A stretch of DNA of 64,000 nt from Megamerina dolium (Eukaryota; Arthropoda; Insecta; Diptera; Megamerinidae), in contig OY978525.1 in NCBI GenBank assembly GCA_963854835.1, positions 115,705,018-115,769,017 on the forward strand, read 5' to 3'. The notes under the pieces were generated by a model. That model was not told the DNA's origin. It worked only from the letters and a program-made list of their open reading frames with translations, and ran no database searches. Below are positions 9,828 through 21,169 of the stretch, in pieces. Numbering within the stretch: position 1 is the first letter of the stretch; each line of letters starts with the position of its first letter. The translations under genes were made by a program, and so were the position numbers.

Positions 9828-11131
9828 TAAGGTCTAGTAAAAAGAAATACATTATTTTTGCATTCAATTGAAAGTTTTATTTATCATGAAGTTAGAATGA
9901 TCCGATTTAGGTCAAATATACAACGTTTTGTTCGATAACTTGTTGCCATTTTGAAGATAATTTCATAATGCCACTCTCATAGAAACCCTCATTCCTATTG
10001 GCAAAAAACTGAGACATTCGATTTTCACAAGCTTCTCTTGAGGCGAATTTTTCACCAGCAAAATCATTTGCCATAGACAGGAATAGGTAGTAATCACTTG
10101 GTGCCAGGTCCGGACTATAAGTTGGATGCCTAAGAACCTCCCAACCAAGCTTCCGAAGCTTCTGGCGAGTCACTATCGATGTGTGTGGTCTGGCGTTGTC
10201 CTGATGGAACAGAAATCCTCTCCTATTGGCCAAAGCTGGCCGCTTTTGAGCAATTGCTACCTTCAGACGGTCCCATTGTTGACAGTACAGGTCCGAATTA
10301 AGAGTTTGGCCGTAGATGATTCCCTGCCAATCCAAACACCAAACACATAACAAAACCTTCCTGACCGTCAATACTCGCTTGACCACCGCCAATCCTCGCT
10401 TGGCCACCGTTTGCGCCGGCTCACCGCGATTCGATCACAACCGTTTTCGTTTGACGTTGCCGTAAGTGACCCACTTTTCATCACCAGTAACCATCCGCTT
10501 CAGAAATGCATCGATTTTGTTGCGATTTAGCAGCGATTCGCAGATGGAAATTCGGTCCATGAGGTTTTCTGTGCGTTAACTCATGTGGCACCCATACATC
10601 GAGCGATTTTTTTTTTTTGTATCCAGCCTTATTTAAATGGTTCCAAACGGTTTTTTGTGCAATGTTTAGCTCCTAGGCAATAAAAACAGTGCTTACATGA
10701 CGATCAGACTCGACCATTTCCAATGTTTTATCGATATTTTCGACAAATGGCCTTCCAGAGAGTGGTGCATCTTTGACATCGAAATTACCGGAACGGAATC
10801 AACGAAACCAAAATTGCACATGATTGGCTATTACAGTATCAGGACCATAAACACTATTCACATTTTTAGCCGTCTGACTTGCGTTTTCGCCTTTATTGAA
10901 GAAAACCCGTTAAATATGGCGTATTTTCTCTTTACTGGTGTCCATTTTTAATGCGTGCTCAAACAATACTGAGTCAAGCGATCACAAAACTGCTTGAAAA
11001 GTTAATGTAGTACGAAATCCTATCTTTCTAACGTCATATAGCGTAACCCGATTGCACTTATACAACGCGAGATACAGATTACTAAAGCCATCTATTGGTA
11101 AAATAATGGATTTCTTTTTACTACACATTTT
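9828..11131 (-). mobile_element. Near full-length mariner, family B copy 2
   Basis: About 1.3-kb mariner with ends matching GTAGTAAAAAGAAAT(C/A)C and TA on each side (about 9826-9827, 11132-11133). The transposase reads right to left from MDTSKEK near 10950. An early stop lies in the first helix-turn-helix. All three catalytic aspartates are still coded (GDEKWV, FHQDNARPHTS, APSDYYLF), but the N-terminal half has several stops and frameshifts and an A/T-run expansion near 10610. The C-terminal half forms the open frame 9907-10407. Confidence 0.9.
9907..10407 (-). pseudogene. Mariner transposase C-terminal half (family B copy 2)
   Basis: 166-codon open frame ending KWQQVIEQNVVYLT. It contains FHQDNARPHTS (second Asp) and SPDLAPSDYYLF (third Asp), with the 34-residue spacing of classic mariners. 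Near its beginning it reads AKRGLAVVKRVLTVRKVLL, where a short segment (VAKRGLA and VVKRVLT) appears twice. At DNA level this is a near-perfect ~24-bp tandem duplication around 10364-10411. The first Asp (GDEKWV) lies upstream in another frame near 10476. It is broken, so no active enzyme is expected. Confidence 0.85.
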
Positions 11132-11133
11132 TA

Positions 11134-12500
11134 CTATACTATATATTGTATGTAGAAGAAGCAAACAACATGCGCCACTGATATCATCATAACGACTTCA
11201 ACTTTAATCTAATCACATCTGCATTTAGCTGTTATATGTAAAATAATAACAAGAAAATGTAGACCAAGAGGGAGTGGGGTTGGTCATAGTACAAAAATCA
11301 CCCATTTACCTGGATACCTGCAATTCTTAAGATATGTAAATAAATATTGATACGAGTAGGTAGGTATATATGTAACTAAAGAAAAAATTGGCAATTGGCA
11401 AATGCCCGCCAACGCAACGCAACGCAATCAACAAAAACGAACATAATACTCTCAATCGTTTGTATGAAACATAGAATTGAATATTGAGCTTTAATGCATT
11501 GCAATGCAGCAATGCCGTGTCGTATGTTTGTTAATCTGCATGTTAACAATGCAAATAAAATGTGATCTTACCATGAATTCCATGAAATTTACCGCTAAAA
11601 TTACATTAAAGACACAGCAACACACACATAGGTTTTAAAATCGCTACATATGAGGCAAGCACGCGCGCTTGTAACCCATTTTAACAATATGTACGAATAT
11701 AAGTAGGTATGTACCATGCAATTACACAAGTACTATAAACATTTTCCAGCATAATGAGACACACGGCAATAACCACTACCATACCACCAGCACCATGTAC
11801 ATACATTCAATATCGTACATATAAGGTACTACAATATCGTACGAGTACATATAAGAGCCCCATAACAACAGATGGTTAAATGATCGCATTTGAATACTAT
11901 TCAACTATTCAGTTGGTGATGGAGTTGATGGTGGCCAAACGACGCCAAACGACGCCAAACGATGCCAAAATATACCAAAATTACAAGTTGCAATGAGTTT
12001 GTTTGGCGATTAAAATTGTTTGTTTGCTTTTGCATATGGGAGTTTAACTATGCACATACCTGCATGCATATTAAAACGCACATTCTCCAAATAGATACTT
12101 GCATGTATGTAGGTACTTGTATTTCAATAATGTTTACATTGGCTACAGCCATGGTCATAATGCAATAATTTGCAAGATCATTTAATATTGTGTATGGAGT
12201 GTGTTCTCAATAAAATGCGCTTGCTCATAGCACATTAGAATATGAAAATGTTATTTTCAGGAATTATAGTTACCGATTATTACCTTAGATACTAGAGTGT
12301 GCATATTGCATTTATTCAATTAAAACTGACAATTGAGGGCACATAATAAGTAAATACGTAAGAAGTAGACTTCTGATTTTGAAATAACAAAAATAACAGC
12401 AATTAATGGCTCAAAGTCATAAAAATGCTATTCTTAATTGATATTCTACACCTTCTTAAGAAATTTTGGAGATTTTCATTAAAGAAATTGGATAAAGCAA
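11134..12500. other. AT-rich non-coding stretch
   Basis: No gene seen. A three-fold 11-bp tandem repeat (AACGACGCCAA-like) lies at about 11936-11967 and a CGCAA repeat at about 11410-11428. TACGAGTA motifs occur near 11350 and 11840. Confidence 0.55.
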
Positions 12501-12511
12501 GTCTATACCAA

Positions 12512-12846
12512 GTGAGTGTCGTAGTCCAGTGTTTAGTTCGTTGGCCTTCTGATCTGTAGGCCATGGGTTCAATTACCGGCTAAAGCATAACAAGATTTAA
12601 TATCGAAAAGATTTTTGTTTCGAACGGTACCCACCTGCCGGCAAGAATTGACACATTTTCCAGCAGTAACAATTTGCCAAAATGCTTCTTAAAAGAGCTC
12701 TGAGACAAAACTAAGTTAAAGTGAGGTCACAAGGGTTCTGCTGTTCGGAACCGGCTAATATAAGCTCGGTGGTATCACAATGGGCTTTTGTGGCCTAAGT
12801 GTGTCCTCTCAGAAAGAGGAAAGCCATATAGCCTAACCTAATCTAA
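12512..12846 (+). mobile_element. tRNA-derived SINE, copy 3 (type B tail)
   Basis: Plus-strand SINE with an 11-bp TSD GTC(T/C)ATACCAA at 12501-12511 and 12847-12857 (one mismatch). The head and body match the other copies (GGGTTCAATTACCGGC B-box region, CGAACGGTACCCACCTG, TTGCCAAAATGC). The 3' part is different: after CGGCTAATATAAGCTCGG it continues GTGGTATCACAATGGGC and ends in a CCTAACCTAATCTAA repeat instead of the ATTTATTT tail of type A copies. The same alternative tail is found at 47262-47590. A central segment of roughly 100 bp present in other copies is missing. Confidence 0.88.
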
Positions 12847-13084
12847 GTCCATACCAATAAGCAAAATTAATGGGGAGTCTGCACGATGAAACCTCAAACG
12901 AGGGTGGGATCCTCTATTCGATGGATTGTATTTTGTTGCCATTAAGGTAAAATGTATAATTACTAATGTCGTGAGAGACTGCAAATTGACTCAACTAATC
13001 CTTCCCAAAAAAAAAAAAATCGAAACATGCCATTAATTTTATTTGATCTCTTAGGAAATATGACTACAGATGAGTAACGTGGCT

Positions 13085-13720
13085 CTCCTTGTTGTTGTTG
13101 TTGTAGCAGCAAGAATACGAAAATGCTTTGTTTTGTTCCCGTACAAAGCACTTCCATATTCTACTGTGTTGAATGGATTCCCGCCGACTAGTCCGGATCC
13201 GAATCGGGCTGAAACTGGTAGTAGCTTCAGCTACGAGTACTTACCAAGACACTTTAAATTTGGTACCACGGGTGATCAGGTTGGAATCCCTCCAACCTGA
13301 TCGTTGAGAACGGCTCTTCGGGGATGTTTTCGTGGTGGCTGAGGTAACCCAAAGAACACGCGGGTAGAGTATTCCATGTCACAAGGCGTGGGTACTCGAT
13401 GTGGAGTTGCATTGCAAACAGGATGCTGACCCTTTATATCAGAAGAGGTTTTAGGTGGTCCTCGATCCAAACCAAGGAGGGTAGTATGTCCATTCAACGT
13501 GCCCCAATTGGTACCGCAGGAACCTGGAGGTTGGACTCTGATTTTCCACTCCTACAGGGCGCTTATCAACACTTCAAATTAATACATTACGCTTTGATCA
13601 TCGTGAGATAAGGCCATCAGGCAGGTGCTCACAATAAACACAGCTAAATCAATGTGTTGAATGGATAATGGTCGACCACGTGATCGAGTGCTTCCGGGAC
13701 GTAGACCCGTCCATTCTTGG
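13085..13720. repeat. Unclassified mid-GC repeat-like block beginning with a GTT/GCAGCA motif
   Basis: This block is clearly richer in G+C than its surroundings and begins with TTGTTGTTGTTGTAGCAGCA, a motif I associate with dispersed repeats in fruit-fly genomes. It contains a perfect 12-bp hairpin (13274-13285 with 13291-13302, loop ATCCC). Short frames on both strands carry no protein motif that I recognise. I infer a decayed transposon of unknown class. A host-derived fragment cannot be excluded. Confidence 0.4.
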
Positions 13721-13954
13721 GAATCTATGTCTTTCTATCGTCCATCTTTTTTGGTCTAAGCATTAACAAATGCTTGATATGCATGGCATTCCAACGATCA
13801 AATTTTAGTCGATTTAATTAAAAGCAATTTATTGTTTGTGCTTCTAAAGAAGATCACAAAGGCCGTTGGCTCGAAACCGGTAAGTGCAATTGAATAGAAT
13901 TTTTTTAGAGTTACAAAATCTTATGCTTATTGCAGGGCTACATGATGCTTTTTT

Positions 13955-14717
13955 AGTATGAAAAAGGTAAAACTGTTGCAAAAACGTGACGAAAATTTTG
14001 TGCGGTTTACACTGAGAATGCTGTGAGTAAATGCCGGACCCAGCAGTGATTTCCTAGAAACAGTTCCTGAAATTTCAATGCCAAAAATGCACCTCGCTCT
14101 GGTCGAGGAGTCCAGTGAAAAGTCGGTGAAATTTTAAAACTGGTGGTTTTAACTGGAAAAAAAAAACTGGGTTTAAAACAAAATCGACACGAAAGCTGTT
14201 AAAAGAATGCAGAGACACTAAACATCAACTACGTTACAACCTTGTGAAATGGTTAATTCTGATCTCTACTACTTACGAATTCGGTCCGCTTGAACGAAGC
14301 AATCAAGAAAAAGGCGACCATAATTGGACAACAGAAAAGTTGGCGTTGGTTCCATCATGACAATGCCAAGCCTCACACATTTTTGATGACTCGGAACAAA
14401 TGGGACGAACTTTATTGGGCAGTTTTGATGCATCCACGGAATAGTTCGGACTTTACACCGTCTGACTACCATTTGTTTCGCTTGCTGCAAAACTCTCTTA
14501 ATGGTAAAAAATTGAGCGACGGAAGAGCCGCTGAAAATCACTTGGTCTAGTTTTTTGTCGATAAACCACAGCAGTTTTAGAATGATGGAATTATGAGGTT
14601 ACCGAAAATATGGCAAAAGGTCATAGATAATAATTGCCGATATGTATTTGCTTAAAATTGATATGCAATAAGGAAAATTTTTGTTCAAAAATATAAAAAA
14701 AATCCGCGGATACTTAT
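13955..14717 (+). mobile_element. DD34D mariner relic, family G copy 1
   Basis: Plus-strand mariner relic. An N-terminal part is readable near 13955-14130 (LLQKRDENFVRF, then NAPRSGRG). The central part reads SDLYYL, LNEAIKKKATIIGQQKS and FHHDNAKPHT (second catalytic Asp, about 14349). The third is in FTPSDYHLFRLLQNSLNG (about 14452-14505). The C-terminal end reads IMRLPKIWQKVIDNN, followed by an end sequence ATCCGCGGATACTT (about 14702-14715). The first Asp region is lost and several stops and frameshifts are present. A second 3' half of the same family follows directly. Confidence 0.78.
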
Positions 14718-15380
14718 AGCCCGGATTTTGCACCGCCTGATTACCATTTGTTTCGGTTGCTGCAACACTCTCTTAATGGTAAAATATTGGCCGACTGAAG
14801 AGCCGCTAAAAATGACTTGGCCTGGTTTTTCGCCTATAAACTACAGCAGTTCTACACCGATGGAATTATAAAGTTACCCCAAAAAATAGGAAAAAGTCAT
14901 AGCGAATAATGGCCAACATACAATCTGTCAAATAAGTACCCGGAAACCTGAAATTCTCATTTTTAATTTTCCCTCTGAGATTATTTCAAAGAAAATTTTT
15001 TTCCAGGTTGGCACAATTGTCAGCCACTATTCTGTGAATTCTTATTGCTATGTGTCATTTAGTTTGGTTACGGCGTCATTAGGAACAAGTCAACCTTTTG
15101 TGTGCGTTGCGATTTTTACTATGGATAAAAATATCGAACAAAGAGTTTGTGTGAAATTTTTGTGTGTTTCAAACGAAATTTTTTGTGCCAAAACGTTGGA
15201 AATGTTGAAAAAAACATTTGGTGATTCAACCATGTCGAAAAAAAATTTCTCAGAGGGAAAATTAAAAATGAGAATTTCCGGGTACTTATTTGACAGAATG
15301 TATATTTGTTTAAAATTGAACTCTAATAAAGAAAATTTTTGTTTAAAAATGTACCAAAAATCGGCGGATACTTTATAGAT
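14715..15380 (+). mobile_element. Mariner family G copy 2, 3' half only, interrupted by a MITE
   Basis: Immediately after copy 1 the sequence restarts within the coding region at the third-Asp motif (FAPPDYHLFRLLQHSLNG, about 14729-14782). It runs to GIIKLPQK and then, beyond the nested element 14921-15300, to the same end sequence (CGGCGGATACTTTATAG, about 15362-15378). The junction between copies is at TATAG, which occurs both at the end of copy 1 and in the coding region of the family, so recombination at a short homology is likely. Confidence 0.72.
14921..15300 (+). mobile_element. MITE-like mariner derivative with ~50-bp TIRs
   Basis: 380-bp element flanked by TA (14919-14920, 15301-15302), with TIRs of about 50 bp. 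These begin TCTGTCAAATAAGTACCCGG and continue TTCTCATTTTTAATTTTCCC on both arms; the left arm has a 7-nt insertion. Inside, from 15121, is the start of a mariner-type transposase reading MDKNIEQRVCVKFLC, then KTLEMLKKTFGDSTMSKK, which then runs into the 3' TIR. It is therefore an internally deleted transposon retaining only the first ~40 codons, and it sits inside the older family G copy. Confidence 0.85.
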
Positions 15381-15384
15381 TATT

Positions 15385-16470
15385 ATAATTAAAATTGTCA
15401 GAAGCCATTTTACGATAACTTTTTTTATGATAATAATTAAAGACCTCGTCCATCAAATTTCCAACAAATAATATTCGAAAAATATTATAAGTCTATTTCT
15501 CAAGAACAAAAAATACTACAATAAATATGAATTCACCCATACATATATATGCACACATATATTAAATTTAATAATAACTAAAAATACAAGAATATATACT
15601 ATAATTCCATATTCATTACATGTACTTCGTGCACTTAATCAACAAAAATCCTGAAAAAGCTTGTGGTCTTATCTTACATTTAACACCAATCAAATAACAA
15701 CAGCAAACTTAATCTGTTAAGATTTAGGAAAATCTTTTGTTTAACGATATACACGTACACATGAAGTCAAACGAAACCCAACATGTTACAAATAACATGC
15801 CACTACTATGTACAATATAGTACAGTCAGTTTACCTATATATTTACTACCAACGAAAAGACTGATTATGCTTGTACGAGTACAAGATTGCACCAGTATTA
15901 CAATAACGCTGCGTGGGATTTCCTAAAGGTGTTGGTGGCATGTACTCGTACAAGTACAAGAATTGCATTAAAGAAGGAAAGCAAACTACAATTATTCGTA
16001 TATTTTAACCCACCACTATCATCACTAATTTAGAATTCGAGATTCGAACAAACAATAACAAATTGAAGCAAGCTCAAGTTAAAATCTAAGCTTGAGTTAA
16101 CATTGTGAAAATATGCGTTAAACTGCGTGAGTGTATATCCTCGTACAAGTATTTAAGTGTTTGCAAATAATAATTCATTGTCAGTGTGAAATAAAAGAGG
16201 TCATTACACTCTACTTGTTCATGCTGTTACTCCATAAATGCACTAAATCAACAATGTCCAGTTTGAAGCTCATTATACTCTTTTGGCTCTCTACAATAAA
16301 CACTAAGACTTGATGGCGTTGTAATAATAAATAGAAAATATTGTATTGTACGAAAGAATTGGCGAAGCTTCAAATTTCAAAAATATTTATTAGTTTAATT
16401 TACTAAAATTAAAAAAAAAATTTTGAGCTTAATTTCAAAATTAAGAATATTTTATTACAATTGTCTGGTA
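15385..16470. other. AT-rich non-coding stretch
   Basis: No gene recognised. TACGAGTACAAG and its reverse complement occur near 15875, 15942 and 16140. Open frames of about 60 codons here lack any motif. Confidence 0.5.
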
Positions 16471-16476
16471 GAAGTT

Positions 16477-16851
16477 CTAACATCGATACTGCAGCCAGTA
16501 CAAATTTTCCATGAATTTCCAAAGACGTCGATTCTTCTTCTTCTTCTTCTTATGTGCCCATAACAACCGATGAACGATGTCAATATCAGCGTACAGCTCA
16601 TGCAGCTCATCGTTGTACCTTATTCGATACTCGCCATCAACGCAAATTGGTCCGAAGACCCTGTCGAGAACTTTTCTCTCGAAAACTCCAAGAATTCTCT
16701 CTACCGTGGTGGAGGCTTCTGCACCATATATTAGGACAGAAAGGGACTTGTAGAGTGTGCTTTTCGATCTTCGAGAGAGATCTCGACCACTTAATTGCGA
16801 CTCAACAATCAAGACGTCGATTACGCACTTACACTTACGATTACACTTCAA
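16477..16851 (-). pseudogene. C-terminal piece of a non-LTR reverse transcriptase ORF with AAG expansion
   Basis: 124-codon minus-strand frame. Residues 29-35 or so (STLYKSL) lead into LIYGAEASTT, then LGVFERKVLDRVFGPI and YRIRYNDELHELYADIDIV, the conserved C-terminal tail of RTE-like LINE ORF2. Where RLRWLGHVxRM would follow, the sequence reads LLWAHKKKKKKNRR. A TTC/AAG microsatellite (about 16532-16551 on the plus strand) has expanded in the coding region, then KFMENLYWLQ. No polymerase domain is present upstream, so it is a 5'-truncated relic. Confidence 0.8.
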
Positions 16852-16904
16852 AAATCAATTTTCAACCGATGAATCGAATATATCGTAGCTTTGGTGAATC
16901 CTAA

Positions 16905-17187
16905 GGCCAACAGCGATAAAATATTGATACAAGAAATGATGGCCAGAAAACTGGGTTTCAATACCAAGGCATTGTCATATGTGCAATGTAATTCGTCCAA
17001 TAGGTTTCTTCCCAAAGCAAAGGTCATTTGATTTGTGGTGATTTTTAAACATAACACGAAATTGAGTCTTTGTGCTCTAAGCACCAAAGCAGTGATTTTA
17101 AGTATAATAAATTAAACGCCGAAAAGACGATTTTAAGAAATGTTTTTAAAATTGGATTTACCAGCTTTAGAAATATATCGATATTAA
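16905..17187. other. Short non-coding spacer
   Basis: Sequence between the LINE tail and the next mariner. A 79-codon minus-strand frame (16848-17087) has no recognisable motif. I see nothing else. Confidence 0.4.
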
Positions 17188-17189
17188 TA

Positions 17190-18261
17190 TTGAGTGTTTG
17201 AAAAAATTAGGTTACAAATTTGATCAAAAATGAAGCACTTTTTTCTTATATTTGAAATGAGCTTTTTTAAATCAAGTATTTGCTGTTTTGATCGATTAGC
17301 TTTTGTCATTTTTTGGAGTACAGCCATTATTCCATCTGTGTAAAACAGCCGAGTTTTCTGAGCGAAAAACTGTTGCAAGTGCGTTTTGCAGGCCTCTACG
17401 CAATTTAAATTTACGCTATTAAGAACATTCTGAAGAGATCAAAACAAATGATAATCTAAAGGTGCAAGGTATGGGCTATATAATGCATGCATTAAAACAT
17501 TCCAGTCAAGCTCTATCAGTTTTTGCCGGGTCATCAAAGATGTATGTGGGTCTGGCTTTGTCATAATGGCATATAACATCTTTTCTGTTAATCAATTTTT
17601 GCCATTTTAACTCAATTTATTGCTTCAGTATCATTAATTGTTGATAATAAAAATCAGAATCAATCGTTTGATCGGGTTGTAGAAGCTCATAATGAACAAT
17701 TCCCTTCGAAATGCATCAGACACCCAGAATTTCATTTCTTCGTGTCAATCCTAGCTTTGCCACTGTTTGTGAAGCTTCACCTCGCTTTGGCCATAATCCT
17801 TTTCACACATTATTGCCGTAGGTGATTCACTTTTCATCGTCCGTAATCATTTGCTTCAGCAATGGTTCGATTTCGTTCCATTTTAGCAGTGAATCGAGCA
17901 AATCGAAACATCGAGCTTTTTTGTGTATCCAGCTTTCAGCAAATGGCTGATAATTGTTTGGTGATGAGTGTCTAGTTCCGTAGCAACGTCCAAGCTGTTT
18001 ATGTACCAGTCTTGCTTAATTTTTTTTCGTGATTCCACAGACTTTTTCAGTGGTTTTTCGACTAAAGCGAGGTTTCAGCACCTTGCAACGCCTTCTTTTC
18101 TATATTAGAAAAATACGACGATAATATTCCGCTTTTTCATTCATTTTTAAACGTAAATAACTTTCCACAGGATAGCCAGATGAAATGAATATTAACAGAG
18201 ATGTTACATTTTAGAGCCATCTACCGACAATTTTGTTACTGAACTTTTTTGGAACACCCAA
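17190..18261 (-). mobile_element. DD34D mariner relic, family H
   Basis: TA-flanked (17188-17189, 18262-18263) with TIRs TTGGGTGTTCCAAAAAAGTT (right end, minus strand) and TTGAGTGTTTGAAAAAATTA (left end). The transposase reads right to left. MITDDEK with the first Asp lies near 17845, CHYDKARPT with the second near 17565, and YSPYLAPLDYHLF with the third near 17470. Near the C-terminus it reads HLQQFFAQKTRLFYTDGIM (about 17325-17381). A gap after KARPT, a nonsense codon for the Trp after DEK and frameshifts disrupt it, although all three Asp codons survive. Confidence 0.85.
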
Positions 18262-18263
18262 TA

Positions 18264-20000
18264 GAAATTACATTGAATTAATTTAAAAATATTGAAAATT
18301 AAATATAAAAAAAAATGAAGTTATTGACATTATTGGCTCTGTCGACTTTCTGCATAGAACATTGTTGCCCTAAATGCATATGTGTGGGAAGAAAAAAGTT
18401 TGCAAACATAACACAAAAAAAAAAGTGATAATTCTATGACAAATTCTATTCTCAAATATAGACAATATTTTATTTGAGAGTACCATAAAATATTGAAGTG
18501 TTTAACTCAAGCTGAGCTCATAAAAAATGCTATTTTTAGCTATGAAAATCAACTCACCTCCTACACAAAATGCAAATGCAAACAATTTCAACTTAATTAG
18601 ATGCAAATAAAAAAGAAAAGTAATAAATTGAAAAATAAATAAACCAACAATTACCAAAATATATGGAAAAAAAAAGCAGAACACCTAAATGCTATGGTAA
18701 GGTGTGTCACCACTAATGCAACCAATTAGCAAAAACACAACCACAAAACTCACTCGTACTCGTACAATAAACCTAACAAATTCCTTGACTTTTATGTATG
18801 TCTGCTGCTGTGTTGTATTACCATAAAACTTTTTAATACAAATCAAATATGGCCAAAATCAGCGTCACATCGTCAACTAAAGAAAAGCACTTACTACTGT
18901 TTTCAATTTAAATGTAGGTGCCTATACATATCTATACATATGTATGTGTTGTGTACTTTACGAGTACACAACAGACCGATGATGATGATGATGATGATGA
19001 TGACGACAATGACGATGGTAACGATACATGCTAAACATCCAACAAGGTTGTATGTAGTTACTATTATAGAAGTTATGTATAAAAGCATTAGAAGTAGTAG
19101 AAGTAAGAAGTCATCATGAAATCACACCTTAAATCAACAATTACATACATATGAGTACGTGTGTGTGTGTGTGTGTGTGCATTCACGCAAAATACGACTA
19201 ACGATTACTTGTACGTACGTACGTAGTCAAGTCAAGACACTGAAAAATGATTCAACCTCTTGCAAACAAGTGATGTCAGGTTGTTGTCGTTGCAAACCAA
19301 CCAACAAATATATTACAAATGAGTGTATATATGTGTGTGTGTGTGAATGACTGCCATCAAGTCTACATAAGTCATACAATGAAAATTCTAAAACACCAAC
19401 AACTAAGAAGAGGAAAAGTTGTACTACTACTCATACATACATACATACATACATGCATATGTACTTGTATCAAATTGTGGAAACAATTTGTTACAAATTC
19501 AAATAAATCCACATACGAGTATGTGTATGAATAAAAAAAAAAGACGATCTCAGCAAGTCATCTGTCAGTTGGCAGTTGAAGACGTCAACTGCTATGTTGA
19601 TTGGTTGGTTAGTTATTAAGCAGTAGCACATATCTTAACCATATATGTCTGTATATGTAAAAGTACTACTCATATAGATAAACAAATTATCTTTTCACTC
19701 AACAATGTTATATTCATGACTTAATGTAACGTACATACGGACAAAGTACATGTACAGTAAAATCTTCTAATATTACAATACAAGCAATCGAAGAGAGCTG
19801 TAGCATCAAACGAACATTTTATTGCATTAGCCATTGTAACATTTAAAACTGATCAATTTGTTGCCAATTTCAATTATTAATAGAGTAGTTACTAGATTAC
19901 TACTAGATCGCAACTCATTTGGATGGTTCATGTGTTCGTACCCGTTTCCAGACCCGCTACATATATTGATATACTTGAATCTATATAAAAAACTACACCA
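18264..20000. other. AT-rich non-coding with microsatellites
   Basis: No gene recognised. Microsatellites: GAT at about 18978-19002, TG at about 19160-19179 and 19331-19345, CATA at about 19431-19455. Open frames of about 60-70 codons over the TG and CATA arrays are translation artefacts. Confidence 0.6.
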
Positions 20001-20002
20001 TT

Positions 20003-20147
20003 TTCAATTGTAATTGAGAAAACGTTAATTGAAAATAAGTATAGTCAAATTAAAATGCGAAAACGTCAATTGAATATGAGAATAATTAATAGTCAATTGT
20101 AAATGAGAAAATGTCAAATGAAAATGCGAAATCATCAAATAAAAATA
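20003..20147 (-). repeat. Left arm of an inverted 21-bp minisatellite
   Basis: About seven imperfect copies of a 21-bp unit resembling GTCAATTGAAAATGAGAAAA. The same unit, reverse-complemented, forms the array at 21170-21524. The outermost units of the two arms align in order, including a variant unit ending GAAAATAAGTA, so the arms are a true inverted repeat and not two chance AT-rich arrays. The mariner at 20148-21103 begins at a TA inside or just after this arm. Confidence 0.8.
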
Positions 20148-21103
20148 CGAAACTCATTTATATTTCGGGAACAGCTAATAATAACAAAATATTTTTAAAT
20201 GAAATCGGCTTTATTGTTTTTCAAAATATTCACCATGATAATCAATAACATTTTGCATTCCTTCAAACCATTTGTCATAGCAATTTTTCCATTCCTCTTG
20301 AGACACTTCCAAAATATGGTTTCTGAACGCTTCAACGCAGTTTACCTTTGATATTCGGAACAAGAAGAAATCATTGGGTGTCAAATCGGGACTATATGGA
20401 GGATGAGTCATCAATTTGATGTTTTGACTGCTCAAAAATTCACCTACCTGACGAGGAGATGTGTGAGAGCTCGCATTTTCATGATGGAGAATGATTCCTC
20501 TTTGGCGGTTGGTTTTGCGAATTTCTCTGAAGACTTTCGGCAAACAAATGGTCGTGTGCAACTCAGAATTCCGTCTGTCCTATGTTGCTCAAGCGGAACA
20601 GTGGCCACATAAGACCCATTCGGCCGAAGAAACAGGCGACCGTTTGCTTCGATGTGCTGTGGGTCCGAATAACTTTTGGCTAGTCTTGGCACACCCATAC
20701 GGTCGATTGCTGTTTTGTTTGCGATTCATACGCATATATCCATGATTCGTCACCTATCATGTCACGTCTTTTGAAGCACCACGGTCGAACCTTACACCAA
20801 TCAACGCGAGCCTCTTTTTGAGCTATTGATAAATTATGGGGTAACCAACGACTGCACAATTTTTTTTACAACTAACTGTTCATACAAAATCGAATGTATT
20901 GAAGTGGAACTAATGTGCAAGGATGCTTCTATGTCACGATATGTCACATGACGATCTTGCATTACCAGTTCTGACCGAACTTGTACATCAAAACGTTGTG
21001 AGCACGTTTCTGCTGAAAAAAGTCAAAATTTATTATGGTGTTGTCAGAATTTAGCTATTGACATTAGTGTTGCCAGATCCCGAAATATAAACAGTACCCC
21101 TTG
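20148..21103 (-). mobile_element. Mariner (DD34D) relic, family A copy 2
   Basis: TA-flanked (20146-20147, 21104-21105) element with the family A TIR core TTTATATTTCGGGA at both ends. The minus-strand transposase has its N-terminal DNA-binding region mostly deleted. The first Asp is intact in IGDESWIYAYE (about 20727-20759). Two overlapping frames, 20444-20698 and 20211-20561, carry the middle and the C-terminus and are out of phase. The second catalytic Asp is Glu (LHHENASSHTS, about 20465-20497). The third is intact in TPNDFFLF. The end reads YHGEYFEKQ. It cannot be active as read. It sits within a foldback-like inverted minisatellite. Confidence 0.9.
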
Positions 21104-21169
21104 TACATATTTAATGTTAATGGATCGCATCCGAATGGAACGAAAATTTATGTTGAAATGCTTTGTCTT

